Source: an uncultured Aquincola sp.
GTDB lineage: Bacteria; Pseudomonadota; Gammaproteobacteria; Burkholderiales; Burkholderiaceae
Assembly: GCA_937883885.1 (NCBI GenBank)
Contig: CAKZXL010000235.1
Span: forward strand, 1 to 31,651
Direction of reading: 5' to 3'
Length of the DNA: 31,651 nt
Part shown: piece by piece, positions 7,450 to 15,036 of the stretch
Layout of the letters: every line of letters starts with the position of its first letter
Position numbering within the stretch: the first letter of the stretch is position 1
Notes under the pieces: model-generated
Told to the model about the DNA's origin: nothing
Seen by the model: the letters and a program-made list of their open reading frames with translations, nothing else
Databases searched by the model: none
Program-made: the position numbers and the translations under genes

Positions 7450-7642
7450 GGGGTTTCACCTAGGGCTTCGTGCGTGCTGCACACATCCGGCCACCCGTGC
7501 CCGGTGAGCCTTCCGGCGGCCATTTTCCAGGCCCGCAGGGATGGGCATGGTTGTTGCGGACCGGCCCGTCTGCGGACACGCTTCGAAGGACTTCGGTGGC
7601 AGGCCTTCGCAAAACCAAAGACCACCTGAGAAGGAGACATCG

Positions 7643-9463
7643 ATGAAGCTTTCACGGCAATCGAGCGTTGGCGTCATGCAGCGCTTGGGGCTGGCGTTGT
7701 TGGCTCTTCCGGCCTTGGCGTTCGCCAATGCCGACGTAGAGAAGAACATCGCCAATTCCAAGAACTGGGCGACGCAAGCGGGCGACATGTTCAACCAGCG
7801 CTACAGCAAGTTGAACCAGATCAACAAGAGCAACGTCGGCAAGATGCAGGTGGCCTGGACGTTCTCCACCGGCGTGCTGCGTGGGCACGAAGGATCACCG
7901 CTGGTGATCGACGGCACCATGTACCTGCACACGCCGTTCCCCAACAAGGTCTTCGCCATCGACCTGGACACGCAGAAGATCAAGTGGAAGTACGAGCCGA
8001 AGCAGGACCCGGCCGTGATTCCGCAGATGTGCTGCGACACGGTCAACCGCGGCCTGGCCTATGCCGAAGGCAAGGTCATCCTGCAGCAGGCCGACTCGAT
8101 GCTGGTGGCCCTGGATGCCAAGACCGGCAAGCCGGTGTGGCAGACCAAGAACGGCGACCCCAAGCTGGGTGCGGTGAACACCAATGCGCCGCACGTCTTC
8201 AAGGACAAGGTGATCACCGGCATCTCCGGCGGTGAATGGGGCGTGCGCGGCTTCATCGCGGCGTACAACCTGGCCGACGGCAAGCTGGCCTGGAAGGGCT
8301 ACAGCGTAGGCCCCGACGCCGAGATGCTGATCGACCCCGACAAGACGATGACCTGGACCGACGGCCAGATGAAGCCGGTGGGCAAGGACTCGTCGCTCAA
8401 GACCTGGCAGGGCGACCAGTGGAAGATCGGTGGCGGCACCACCTGGGGCTGGTACAGCTACGACAAGGCTGCCAACCTGATGTACTACGGCACGGGCAAC
8501 CCGTCCACCTGGAACCCCTCGCAGCGGCCGGGCGACAACAAGTGGTCCATGACCATCTTCGCGCGTGACCTGGACACTGGCATGGCCAAGTGGGTCTACC
8601 AGATGACGCCGTTCGACGAGTGGGACTTCGACGGCATTAACGAGATGATCCTGGCGGACATCGACGTCAAGGGCAAGCCGACCAAGGCGCTGGTGCACTT
8701 CGACCGCAACGGCTTCGCGTACACCCTGGACCGCATGACCGGTGCGCTGCTGGTGGCCGAGAAGTACGACCCGCAGGTGAACTGGGCCACGCACGTGGAC
8801 ATGAAGACCGGCCGCCCGCAGGTCGTGTCCAAGTACTCCACGGCGCAGAACGGGCCTGACGTCAACACCAAGGGCATCTGCCCGGCGGCGCTGGGCTCCA
8901 AGGACCAGCAGCCGGCGTCGTACGACCCCGAGACCAAGCTCTTCTACGTGCCGACCAACCACGTCTGCATGGACTATGAGCCGTTCAAGGTCGAGTACAC
9001 CGCCGGCCAGCCGTACGTGGGTGCCACGCTGTCGATGTTCCCGGCCCCGGGCAGCCACGGCGGCATGGGCAACTACATCACCTGGAACGCCGGCACCGGC
9101 AAGATCGTGCAGAGCAAGGCCGAGAAGTTCTCGGTGTGGAGCGGCGCGCTCAACACCGCGGGCGGCCTGAGCTGCTACGGCACGCTGGAGGGTTACCTGA
9201 AGTGCGTGGACAAGAACGACATCAACAAGGAGTTGTTCAAGTTCAAGACGCCCTCCGGGATCATCGGCAACGTGTTCAGCTATGAGCACAAGGGCAAGCA
9301 GTACATCGGCGTGTTCTCGGGCATCGGTGGCTGGGCTGGCATCGGCATGGCTGCAGGCCTCGAGAAGGACCAGGACGGCCTGGGCGCGGTCGGTGGCTAT
9401 CGCGAACTGGCCCAGTACACGGAACTGGGCGGTTCGTTGACAGTGTTTGCTCTGCCCAACTGA
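7643..9463 (+). CDS. xoxF: XoxF-type lanthanide-dependent PQQ methanol/alcohol dehydrogenase
   Basis: A 606-residue periplasmic quinoprotein, the usual XoxF length, with signal peptide (about 1-29, [12 protein letters not shown]). The PQQ eight-bladed propeller carries the vicinal disulfide C130-C131 ([14 protein letters not shown]), metal ligand E198 (SGGEWGVRG), N286 (GTGNP), the catalytic base D328 and, two residues on, D330 in DEWDFDG. The extra Asp (Ala in calcium-type MxaF, Ser in ExaA/PedE) is the established marker of lanthanide use. [12 protein letters not shown] (73-84) is also XoxF-like. It oxidises methanol or other primary alcohols and passes electrons to cytochrome c. ATG 7643 has AAGGAG 6 nt upstream; no MxaI small subunit gene is present, in line with XoxF. 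It heads the rightward operon and is followed by a strong terminator hairpin. Substrate range and XoxF clade cannot be fixed by eye. Confidence 0.95.
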   Translation: MKLSRQSSVGVMQRLGLALLALPALAFANADVEKNIANSKNWATQAGDMFNQRYSKLNQINKSNVGKMQVAWTFSTGVLRGHEGSPLVIDGTMYLHTPFPNKVFAIDLDTQKIKWKYEPKQDPAVIPQMCCDTVNRGLAYAEGKVILQQADSMLVALDAKTGKPVWQTKNGDPKLGAVNTNAPHVFKDKVITGISGGEWGVRGFIAAYNLADGKLAWKGYSVGPDAEMLIDPDKTMTWTDGQMKPVGKDSSLKTWQGDQWKIGGGTTWGWYSYDKAANLMYYGTGNPSTWNPSQRPGDNKWSMTIFARDLDTGMAKWVYQMTPFDEWDFDGINEMILADIDVKGKPTKALVHFDRNGFAYTLDRMTGALLVAEKYDPQVNWATHVDMKTGRPQVVSKYSTAQNGPDVNTKGICPAALGSKDQQPASYDPETKLFYVPTNHVCMDYEPFKVEYTAGQPYVGATLSMFPAPGSHGGMGNYITWNAGTGKIVQSKAEKFSVWSGALNTAGGLSCYGTLEGYLKCVDKNDINKELFKFKTPSGIIGNVFSYEHKGKQYIGVFSGIGGWAGIGMAAGLEKDQDGLGAVGGYRELAQYTELGGSLTVFALPN

Positions 9464-9495
9464 TCGGGCAATCGGTTTAAAAAGGTTGGATGGGT

Positions 9496-9545
9496 GGGGG
9501 GCAGGGTCCTGCCGGGCCATCGGCAGGCCAGCCCCCCTTTTTTTT
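9496..9545 (+). terminator. Strong hairpin with T-tract between xoxF and the cytochrome gene
   Basis: An outer 7-bp arm pair, GGGGGGC (9496-9502) and GCCCCCC (9531-9537), encloses an inner 7-bp stem CCTGCCG (9508-9514) with CGGCAGG (9521-9527) and a 6-nt loop. Eight T residues follow at 9538-9545. This is a classic intrinsic terminator shape. Since the next genes are obviously related and closely spaced, it most likely attenuates transcription so that xoxF mRNA greatly exceeds that of the downstream accessory genes. Confidence 0.85.
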
Positions 9546-9568
9546 CCGGATACCAAGGACACAGAGAC

Positions 9569-9955
9569 ATGAAGTTGAAGCAGACGCTGGCGCTCCTGGC
9601 CTGCGCAGGGTTCACGATGGCCACGACGGCGCAGGACAAGCTCTACACCGTGGTGGACGGCACCAAGGTCGACCCCAAGACCATGGAAGGCTTTCGCACC
9701 TGGCGCGCCGCGGCCTGCGACCGCTGCCATGGCGCCAACCAGGAAGGCATGGTCGGCCCGTCGCTGATCAACAGCCTGAAGACGCTCAGCAAGGACGACT
9801 TCATCAAGACGGTGCGCGACGGCCGGCTCGACAAGGGCATGCAGAGCTTCGGCACCAACCAGCAGGTGATGAACAACATCGACAACCTGTACGCCTACCT
9901 CAAGGGCCGCTCCGACGGCGCCATCACCCAGGCCAAGGTGAGCCCGATCAACTGA
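9569..9955 (+). CDS. xoxG: Periplasmic c-type cytochrome, XoxG/PedF-like electron acceptor
   Basis: A 128-residue small cytochrome c with a signal peptide (about 1-21, ALLACAGFTMATTAQ). A single haem site CDRCH (C50, C53, H54) follows FRTWRAAA, and M91 in KGMQSFG is the likely distal haem ligand. The size and the pattern FRTWRAAACDRCHGANQEG resemble the cytochrome c-550 PedF group that serves PQQ alcohol dehydrogenases. Lying directly after xoxF and before xoxJ, it is the expected electron acceptor for XoxF, handing electrons on to a terminal oxidase. ATG 9569 is preceded by a weak purine-rich site (GGACACAGAG). The gene lies downstream of the hairpin terminator, so its expression is probably lower than that of xoxF. 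The symbol is given from position and family; by length alone it is shorter than XoxG of Methylobacterium. Confidence 0.9.
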   Translation: MKLKQTLALLACAGFTMATTAQDKLYTVVDGTKVDPKTMEGFRTWRAAACDRCHGANQEGMVGPSLINSLKTLSKDDFIKTVRDGRLDKGMQSFGTNQQVMNNIDNLYAYLKGRSDGAITQAKVSPIN

Positions 9956-9971
9956 AGAAGGACGCCGCTCG

Positions 9972-10865
9972 ATGACCGCACGCAAGCTTTACCGGCGGTG
10001 GGCCGCGGCCACCCTCGTGGCGCTGGCCGCAGCCGGCCCCGCGCTGGCCCAGCCCGCTGCTGCCCCCGCGGCGGCGGACGACCCGGCCCCGCGCAAGGCG
10101 CTGCGGGTGTGCCAGGACCCCAACAACCTGCCCTTTTCCAACGTCAAGGGCGAGGGCATCGAGAACCGCATCGCCGAGCTGTTCGGCCAGTCGCTCGGGC
10201 TGCCGGTCACGTACTACTCGTTCCCGCAGCGCATGGCCTTCATCCGCAACACGCTGCGTTACAAGCTGCCCGGCCAGGACTACCCCTGCGACATCGTGAT
10301 GGGCGTGCCGGTGGGCTTCGACCAGGGCGTGTCGGTCACCAAGCCCTACTACCGCTCCACCTACGCGCTGGTGATTCCGCGCGGCAAGGGCATGGACAAC
10401 GTGGCATCGGCGGACGATTTCCTGAAGCTGCCGCCGCAAAAGCTCAAGTCGCTGAAGATCGGCGTCTACGACCGCTCGCCGGCCGGCGACTGGCTCAAGA
10501 AGCACGACCTGGTGGACCAGGGCGTGCCCTACAAGATGATGAATGCCGACCCGGCGCAATACCCCGGGCAGATCATCGAGAACGACCTGGCCGCCGGCAC
10601 CATCGATGCGGCCATCGTCTGGGGCCCGATCGCCGGCTACTTCGCGCAGCGGGTCAAGCAGCCGGCGCTGACGGTGCTGCCGCTGAAGTCGGAAGAAGGC
10701 GTGCAGTTCGACTACGCGATGGCCATGGGCGTGCGCTATGGCGAGCGTGAATGGAAGCAGCAGATCGAAGGCCTGATCAGCACCAAGCAGGCCGACATCC
10801 AGGCCATCCTGAAGGAGTTCGGTGTTCCGCTGCTCGACAACACCGCGGGTGAACGCCGCAACTGA
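9972..10865 (+). CDS. xoxJ: XoxJ/MoxJ-like periplasmic binding-protein homologue
   Basis: A 297-residue exported protein of the family annotated as quinoprotein dehydrogenase-associated probable ABC transporter substrate-binding protein (MoxJ type). A signal peptide (about 1-26, ending GPALA) and an Ala/Pro-rich linker precede LRVCQDPNNLPFSN (44-57), the family opening, then YYSFPQRMAFIRNTL and DYPCDIVMGVP. C47 and C106 may form a disulfide. Later blocks are LKIGVYDRSPAGDW and GTIDAAIVWGPIAGYFA. Work on Methylobacterium XoxJ suggests it acts as an activator or chaperone of XoxF rather than in transport. ATG 9972 has AGAAGGA upstream and lies 16 nt after the cytochrome stop. The next gene overlaps its 3' end. 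Confidence 0.93.
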   Translation: MTARKLYRRWAAATLVALAAAGPALAQPAAAPAAADDPAPRKALRVCQDPNNLPFSNVKGEGIENRIAELFGQSLGLPVTYYSFPQRMAFIRNTLRYKLPGQDYPCDIVMGVPVGFDQGVSVTKPYYRSTYALVIPRGKGMDNVASADDFLKLPPQKLKSLKIGVYDRSPAGDWLKKHDLVDQGVPYKMMNADPAQYPGQIIENDLAAGTIDAAIVWGPIAGYFAQRVKQPALTVLPLKSEEGVQFDYAMAMGVRYGEREWKQQIEGLISTKQADIQAILKEFGVPLLDNTAGERRN

Positions 10866-11952
10866 AGGCGACCCGACGCATCGGCTGCACGCCCTGGCGC
10901 GCCGGCCCCGGGCTGGCAGTGCCTGGCTGGGCGTGCTGGCCTTGCTTGCCGCACCCGCGGCGCAGGCGCTGGAAGGCGCCGACCTGGTGCAGGTGGGCCA
11001 GAGCATCGTCAAGGTGGAGGTGCTGCGCACGCAGGGCGGTTATTCGCTGGGCAGCGGCGTGGTGGTGGACGACGACCGGGTGGTCACCAACTGCCATGTG
11101 ACACGCGACGCCACCCAGGTGACCGTGCTGCGCGGCGGCCTGCGCTACACCGCGCAGGCCCAGGCCGCCGACACCTTGCACGACCTGTGCGTGCTGGCGG
11201 TGCCGCGGCTGGGCGCCCCGGCGGTAGCGCTGGCCGACCAGCCGCTGCAGCCGGGCCAGACGGTCAGTGCCATCGGCTTTACCGGCGGGCAGGGGTTGCA
11301 GCACAGCCCCGGCCAGGTGGTGGCGCTGCACCGCTACGACGGTGCCCAGGTGATCCAAAGCACCAACTGGTTCACCTCCGGCGCCAGCGGCGGGGGCCTG
11401 TTCACCGACACCCGGCAGCTGGCCGGTGTGCTCACCTTCCGCCTGCGCGGCGGCAACGCCCATTACTTCTCGGCCCCGGTGGCCTGGCTGCGGCCGCTGC
11501 TGGCCGAAGGCGCACTGCAGCCCATCGCGCCGCTGCGGGAGGCGGGCGTGGCCTTCTGGGAACAGCCGGTGACCGCGCAGCCGCGCTTTTTGCAGGCGGC
11601 GGTGTTCGCCCGAGAGCACCGCTGGCAGGAGCTGGACAGCTACGCCAGCACCTGGGCGCGTGAAGACCAGGGCGACGCCCAACCCTGGCTGATGCGTGGC
11701 CTGGCCCAGCAGGAGCAGGGCCGCCTGCCCACGGCCCAGCGCTACATCGAGCGGGCGCTGAGCATCGAGCCGGCCTCGCGCATCGCGCTGCTGCGGCTGG
11801 GGCTGGTGCACCTGGCCCAGGGCCACATCGACAAGGCCAAGGCCGTGCTGCTCAAGCTGCAAAGCCTGCGCTCCGACCTGGCCGGCGAACTCGACCGCGC
11901 GCTCGACCGGGCCCTGGACCCGGCCACCGAGCGCTCGGCGGAGCGGCGCTGA
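10849..11952 (+). CDS. Trypsin-like (S1) serine protease with C-terminal TPR-like region
   Basis: A 367-residue exported protein counted from the GTG at 10849, which overlaps xoxJ by 17 nt. An earlier GTG at 10822 has a better ribosome site (AAGGAG at 10812-10817, spacing 4), so nine more residues are possible. A hydrophobic signal (GVLALLAAPAAQA, near residues 27-40) precedes a chymotrypsin-fold domain: H83 in VTNCHV, D112 in LHDLCVLAV and S180 in SGASGGGLF make a complete triad. After about residue 230 come helical TPR-like repeats (QPWLMRGLAQQEQGRLPTAQRYIERALSIEP, then ALLRLGLVHLAQGHIDKAKAVLLKL). Protease activity is expected; the target is unknown. Its place between xoxJ and the relay genes suggests a role in maturing or policing quinoprotein components, which is inference. 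Confidence 0.85.
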   Translation: MNAATEGDPTHRLHALARRPRAGSAWLGVLALLAAPAAQALEGADLVQVGQSIVKVEVLRTQGGYSLGSGVVVDDDRVVTNCHVTRDATQVTVLRGGLRYTAQAQAADTLHDLCVLAVPRLGAPAVALADQPLQPGQTVSAIGFTGGQGLQHSPGQVVALHRYDGAQVIQSTNWFTSGASGGGLFTDTRQLAGVLTFRLRGGNAHYFSAPVAWLRPLLAEGALQPIAPLREAGVAFWEQPVTAQPRFLQAAVFAREHRWQELDSYASTWAREDQGDAQPWLMRGLAQQEQGRLPTAQRYIERALSIEPASRIALLRLGLVHLAQGHIDKAKAVLLKLQSLRSDLAGELDRALDRALDPATERSAERR

Positions 11953-11982
11953 GCCGCACCTTTCCTTTTTTCCAAGCCCACC

Positions 11983-12714
11983 ATGCAGTCCACACCCTTG
12001 ACCGACACCCTTTGTCAACTGGGCCGCCGACGGCTGCTGTCGTTGCTGGCTGCCACGCCCTGCCTGGCCCTGCCGGCCTGGGCGCAATCGGGCAGCGGCG
12101 ACATCTCGGCCGCCGAACGCGCCATCTTCATGCGGCCGCACCTGCTGAACATGCAGGCCGGCCAGGCGCTGCAGTACGGCTTCCAGCATGCGGGCTCGCT
12201 CGACGGGCCCTTCTCTGACCGCGTGACCATCAGCCTGGGCGCCCGGCCCGAAGGCGGCTGCTGCAGCGCCAACGGCCAGTTCCTGAGCGGTGAGCGGGCG
12301 GTGCAGCTGCCCGAGCTGCCGGTGGCCACCAGCAACCCGGTGATCCTGTACTTCCTCGAGCGAGACGTGCGCGAGATGCAGCGCCTGACCAAGGGCCAGC
12401 AGAACCACTTCCGCAAGCGCATCCGCGTGGCCCTGGCCGAGCGGGCGCAGATGCGCGAGATCAAGCTGCCATGGCGCGGCAAGACCGTGGAAGGCAGCGA
12501 GATCACCGTCGCGCCCTACCTGGACGACCCCAACCGCGCACGCTTCGAGCAATACGCCGGCAAGACCTACCTCTTCGTGCTGAGCGAAGCGGTGCCCGGC
12601 GGCGTGGTCGCCTTGCGCAGCACGGTGCCCGGCGCCGCCGGCGCGGCCGAGCCGCTGGTCGAAGACACCCTCACGCTGGACGGCGCGGAGCCCCCGGCCC
12701 GCGCCCGCAGCTGA
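11983..12714 (+). CDS. Exported protein of unknown function with a Cys-Cys pair
   Basis: A 243-residue protein I do not recognise. The N terminus GRRRLLSLLAATPCLALPAWAQ (14-35) is a signal peptide with a possible twin-arginine motif. The mature part has EGGCCSANG (90-98) with vicinal C93-C94, followed by a charged helical stretch (FLERDVREMQRLTKGQQ, 124-140, and FRKRIRVALAERAQMREI, 143-160) and then beta-like sequence (GSEITVAPYLDDPNRARFEQYAGKTYLFVLSEAV). It begins 30 nt after the protease stop and is followed after 32 nt by another small exported protein. No metal-binding or catalytic signature is obvious besides the Cys pair. Membership of the xox operon implies a periplasmic accessory function. 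Confidence 0.8.
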   Translation: MQSTPLTDTLCQLGRRRLLSLLAATPCLALPAWAQSGSGDISAAERAIFMRPHLLNMQAGQALQYGFQHAGSLDGPFSDRVTISLGARPEGGCCSANGQFLSGERAVQLPELPVATSNPVILYFLERDVREMQRLTKGQQNHFRKRIRVALAERAQMREIKLPWRGKTVEGSEITVAPYLDDPNRARFEQYAGKTYLFVLSEAVPGGVVALRSTVPGAAGAAEPLVEDTLTLDGAEPPARARS

Positions 12715-12746
12715 GCCCACCCCCCATCCCACCCCGGACCCCCGCC

Positions 12747-13133
12747 ATGAACCAAATTCGCCCCCTCCTCCGGCCGGCCGCCCTGCTGGCCCTGACCTGC
12801 GCCGCGCTGGGCAGCGCCTGGGCCGCCGATGCGCCCAACGACTACCCCACCATCGACCGCGTGGTGTACGTGCAGGAATGCATGGCCACCCACCCCGGCC
12901 CGCAGTTCGAGATGATGAACAAGTGCGCCTGCGCGCTGGACGCGATGGCGCGCGAGGTCAAGTACGACGACTTCGTGGAAATGAGCACCGCCGCCAAGGC
13001 CACCAGCATCGGCGGCGAACGCGGCAGCTACATCCGCGAGGCGCCTTCGCTGCAAAAGGACATCAAGCGCTTCAAGGAACTGCAGTCCAAGGTGGAAAAG
13101 GGCTGCTTCCTCGGCCCGGCCGTACAGCGCTGA
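12747..13133 (+). CDS. Small exported four-cysteine protein of unknown function
   Basis: A 128-residue protein with a clear signal peptide (about 1-27, LLALTCAALGSAWAA). The mature part holds four Cys: C45 (VQECMATHPG), C60 and C62 (NKCACALDAMA) and C120 (EKGCFLG), spaced as two helices linked by disulfides might be. The rest is charged and helical (DIKRFKELQSKVEKGC). I do not recognise a named family. It lies between the unknown protein at 11983 and the metallohydrolase, 12 nt before the latter. A thiol, haem or metal-handling role in the relay is possible but unsupported. ATG 12747 is the only start consistent with a signal peptide. Confidence 0.8.
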   Translation: MNQIRPLLRPAALLALTCAALGSAWAADAPNDYPTIDRVVYVQECMATHPGPQFEMMNKCACALDAMAREVKYDDFVEMSTAAKATSIGGERGSYIREAPSLQKDIKRFKELQSKVEKGCFLGPAVQR

Positions 13134-13145
13134 CCGTCAAAGCCC

Positions 13146-14159
13146 ATGCACGCCCTGGCCCGCACCGCTGCCTCCCAGGCCCGCTGGTGGGCCGGTGCGG
13201 GCATGGCGGCCCGCTGGTGGGCCGGCCTGTTGCTCGCCGTGGGCGTGCAGGCTGTCGGCATGCCGGCCATGGCCGCCAACGCCGAGGTGGCGCCGCTGGC
13301 CATGACGCAGACCGCCCCCGGCGTGTGGGTGCACACCGGCGCGGTGGACGACTGGCAGCCGCGCAACGGCGGCGACGTGGCCAACCTGGGCTTCGTGGTC
13401 GGCAGCCGCTGCGTGGCGGTGATCGACACCGGCGGCACGCCCGCGCTGGGCCAGGCGCTGCGGCGGGCGGTGGCGCAGGCCACGCCGCTGCCGGTGTGCT
13501 GGGTGATCAACACCCACATGCACCCCGACCATGTGCTGGGCAACGCCGCCTTTCGTGACCAGGGCCAGGCCGACGCGCCGCGCTTCGTCGGCCATGCGCG
13601 GCTGGCCGCCTCGCTGGCCGCGCGCGAGCCTTACTACCGGCAGGCGCTGCAGCGCGAGTTCGGCATCGGCATGCCGGCCGCCGACATCGTGCCGCCCAGC
13701 GTGCCGGTAGAAGGCCGCCTGACGCTGGACCTGGGCGACCGCGAGCTGCAGCTGCAGGCCTGGCCCACCGCGCACACCGACAACGACCTGACGGTGTACG
13801 ACGTGCGCAGCCGCACCCTGTTCCTGGGCGACCTGCTGTTCGTGCAGCACCTGCCGGTGGTGGACGGCAGCCTCACCGGCTGGTTGAAGGTGATGGACAC
13901 GCTGGCCACGCTGGACGTGGCGCTGGCCGTGCCCGGCCATGGCGCCGCGGGCACCGACTGGCCCGGCATGCTGGCGCCGCAGCGCCGCTACCTGCAGGCG
14001 CTGCGCACCGACACGCGCGCGGCCATCCGCGCCGGCCTGCCGCTGTCCAAGGCCATGACCACGGTGGGCCTGGAGGCCGTGGGGCCGTGGCGGCTGGCCG
14101 AAACCTTCCACCGCCGCAACGTCACCGCGGCCTATGCCGAACTGGAGTGGGAAGAATGA
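13146..14159 (+). CDS. Quinoprotein relay system zinc metallohydrolase (metallo-beta-lactamase fold, intact site)
   Basis: A 337-residue exported MBL-fold protein related to SoxH, of the group annotated as quinoprotein relay system zinc metallohydrolase (most like type 2). The full ligand set is present: H124, H126, D128 and H129 in NTHMHPDHVLGN, H210 in TAHTDND, D229 in FLGDLLF and H265 in PGHG. The signal region is long and odd: ARWWAG occurs twice (residues 12-17 and 22-27) because of a 30-nt in-frame duplication, so ATG 13203 (residue 20) is an alternative start. The product hydrolyses an unknown, perhaps thiol-bound, substrate, by analogy with glyoxalase II-like relatives. Its stop overlaps the SoxYZ-like gene start as ATGA, so carrier and hydrolase are made together. 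Confidence 0.9.
   Translation: MHALARTAASQARWWAGAGMAARWWAGLLLAVGVQAVGMPAMAANAEVAPLAMTQTAPGVWVHTGAVDDWQPRNGGDVANLGFVVGSRCVAVIDTGGTPALGQALRRAVAQATPLPVCWVINTHMHPDHVLGNAAFRDQGQADAPRFVGHARLAASLAAREPYYRQALQREFGIGMPAADIVPPSVPVEGRLTLDLGDRELQLQAWPTAHTDNDLTVYDVRSRTLFLGDLLFVQHLPVVDGSLTGWLKVMDTLATLDVALAVPGHGAAGTDWPGMLAPQRRYLQALRTDTRAAIRAGLPLSKAMTTVGLEAVGPWRLAETFHRRNVTAAYAELEWEE
13178..13225 (+). repeat. 18-bp direct repeat, in-frame duplication in a signal peptide
   Basis: GGCCCGCTGGTGGGCCGG occurs at 13178-13195 and again at 13208-13225, 30 nt apart, so the reading frame is kept and ARWWAG is encoded twice. It looks like a recent tandem duplication by slippage within the signal-peptide coding region of the metallohydrolase gene. 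Confidence 0.85.
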
Positions 14160-15004
14160 AGCCACGCCGCCACATGCTCCGCCTGCTGCCTGCATTCGCG
14201 CTCGGCCTGTGGGCCGCGGCCCGGCCCGCGCACGCCGCCCCCAGCTCGCGCGAAGACCAGCCCGACGCCAGCCCGCAATGGCTCAAGGTGCGGGCCAGCC
14301 TGTTCGGCCAGCGGCCCATCAGCCCGGCCACGGCCGACCAGCTGGCGCTGGACACGCCGGTGCGCGCCGAAGACGCAGCCGTGGTGCCGGTGGCCATCCG
14401 CTCGCGCCTGCCCACCAGCGGCGAGCAGCGGCTGGAAAAGCTGTACCTGCTGATCGACAACAACCCTTCGCCGGTGGCGGCGGTGTTCACGCTGGCGCCG
14501 GGCAGCGGCCAGGCCGACATCGAGACCCGCGTGCGCATCGACGAATACACCCATGTGCGCGCCATCGCGCAGCTGGGCGACGGCCGGCTGCTGATGGCCA
14601 CCCGCTGGCTCAAGGCCTCGGGCGGCTGCAGCGCGCCGCCGGGCAAGGACCCCGCCGCCGCCCAGGCCAGCCTGGGCCGCATGCGGCTGAAGGTGGAAGG
14701 CGAGCCGCAGCCCGGCAAGCCCGTGCTGGCGCAGCTGATGGTGAGCCACCCCAACAGCTCGGGCCTGGCGATGGACCAGCTCACGCGCCACTACATCCCG
14801 GCCCACTTCGTGCGGCGCATCGACATCAGCTACGCCGGCCAGCCGGTGCTGTCGGCCGACCTGGACATCTCGATCAGCGAGAACCCCAACCTGCGCTTCT
14901 GGTTCGTGCCGCAGGGCGCCGGCGAACTCAAGGCCGAGGTGGTGGACAACCAGGACCTGCAGTTCCGCAGCAGCCTGCAGCTGCAGCCGGCACGCGCACT
15001 GTGA
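14156..15004 (+). CDS. Quinoprotein dehydrogenase-associated SoxYZ-like carrier (fused SoxY-SoxZ)
   Basis: A 282-residue exported protein. The signal peptide is about residues 1-28 (LPAFALGLWAAARPAHAA). The first domain (about 43-165) is SoxY-like and ends in SGGCSAPPG with C158, equivalent to the GGCGG swinging-arm cysteine of SoxY, but internal because a SoxZ-like domain follows (about 172-282: GRMRLKVEGEPQPGKPVLAQLMVSHPNSSGLAMDQ, then FVRRIDISYAGQPVLSADLD). In true Sox systems the cysteine carries sulfur intermediates; in this fused family, found with PQQ dehydrogenases, the cargo is unknown. It is coupled by ATGA to the intact metallohydrolase and followed by a propeller gene. Confidence 0.93.
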   Translation: MKPRRHMLRLLPAFALGLWAAARPAHAAPSSREDQPDASPQWLKVRASLFGQRPISPATADQLALDTPVRAEDAAVVPVAIRSRLPTSGEQRLEKLYLLIDNNPSPVAAVFTLAPGSGQADIETRVRIDEYTHVRAIAQLGDGRLLMATRWLKASGGCSAPPGKDPAAAQASLGRMRLKVEGEPQPGKPVLAQLMVSHPNSSGLAMDQLTRHYIPAHFVRRIDISYAGQPVLSADLDISISENPNLRFWFVPQGAGELKAEVVDNQDLQFRSSLQLQPARAL

Positions 15005-15010
15005 GGGCCG

Positions 15011-15036
15011 CGCCTTGAAAGCAACGCCTTGAAAGC
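15011..15036 (+). repeat. Tandem repeat covering the start codon of the propeller gene
   Basis: CGCCTTGAAAGC occurs at 15011-15022 and 15025-15036, 14 nt apart. Each copy has a TTG followed by AAA GC. Only the second TTG (15029) opens the propeller gene; the first is out of frame and would stop after five codons (TTG AAA GCA ACG CCT TGA). Confidence 0.8.

Larger units (their letters stand above)
7162..7642. promoter_or_regulatory. Divergent control region between the ABC operon and the xoxF operon
   Basis: This 481-nt stretch carries no supported gene and must hold the promoters for two long divergent operons. It is less GC-rich than its surroundings in places. It contains several dyad symmetries (listed separately) and a direct repeat TGCGGAC at 7555-7561 and 7571-7577. 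The xoxF ribosome binding site AAGGAG at 7631-7636 sits 6 nt before the ATG. No -35/-10 pair stands out well enough to call. The two LuxR-type regulators of the window are the natural candidates to bind here. Confidence 0.75.

Noticed and set aside
7643..9463. Assignment as calcium-type MxaF or ethanol dehydrogenase ExaA
   Set aside because: The residue two after the catalytic Asp is Asp, not Ala or Ser, there is no MxaI gene, and the length of 606 and [12 protein letters not shown] fit XoxF.
14156..15004. A genuine thiosulfate-oxidising Sox system
   Set aside because: Only a fused SoxYZ-like carrier and SoxH-like hydrolases are present; SoxA, X, B, C and D are absent and the neighbours are quinoprotein genes.
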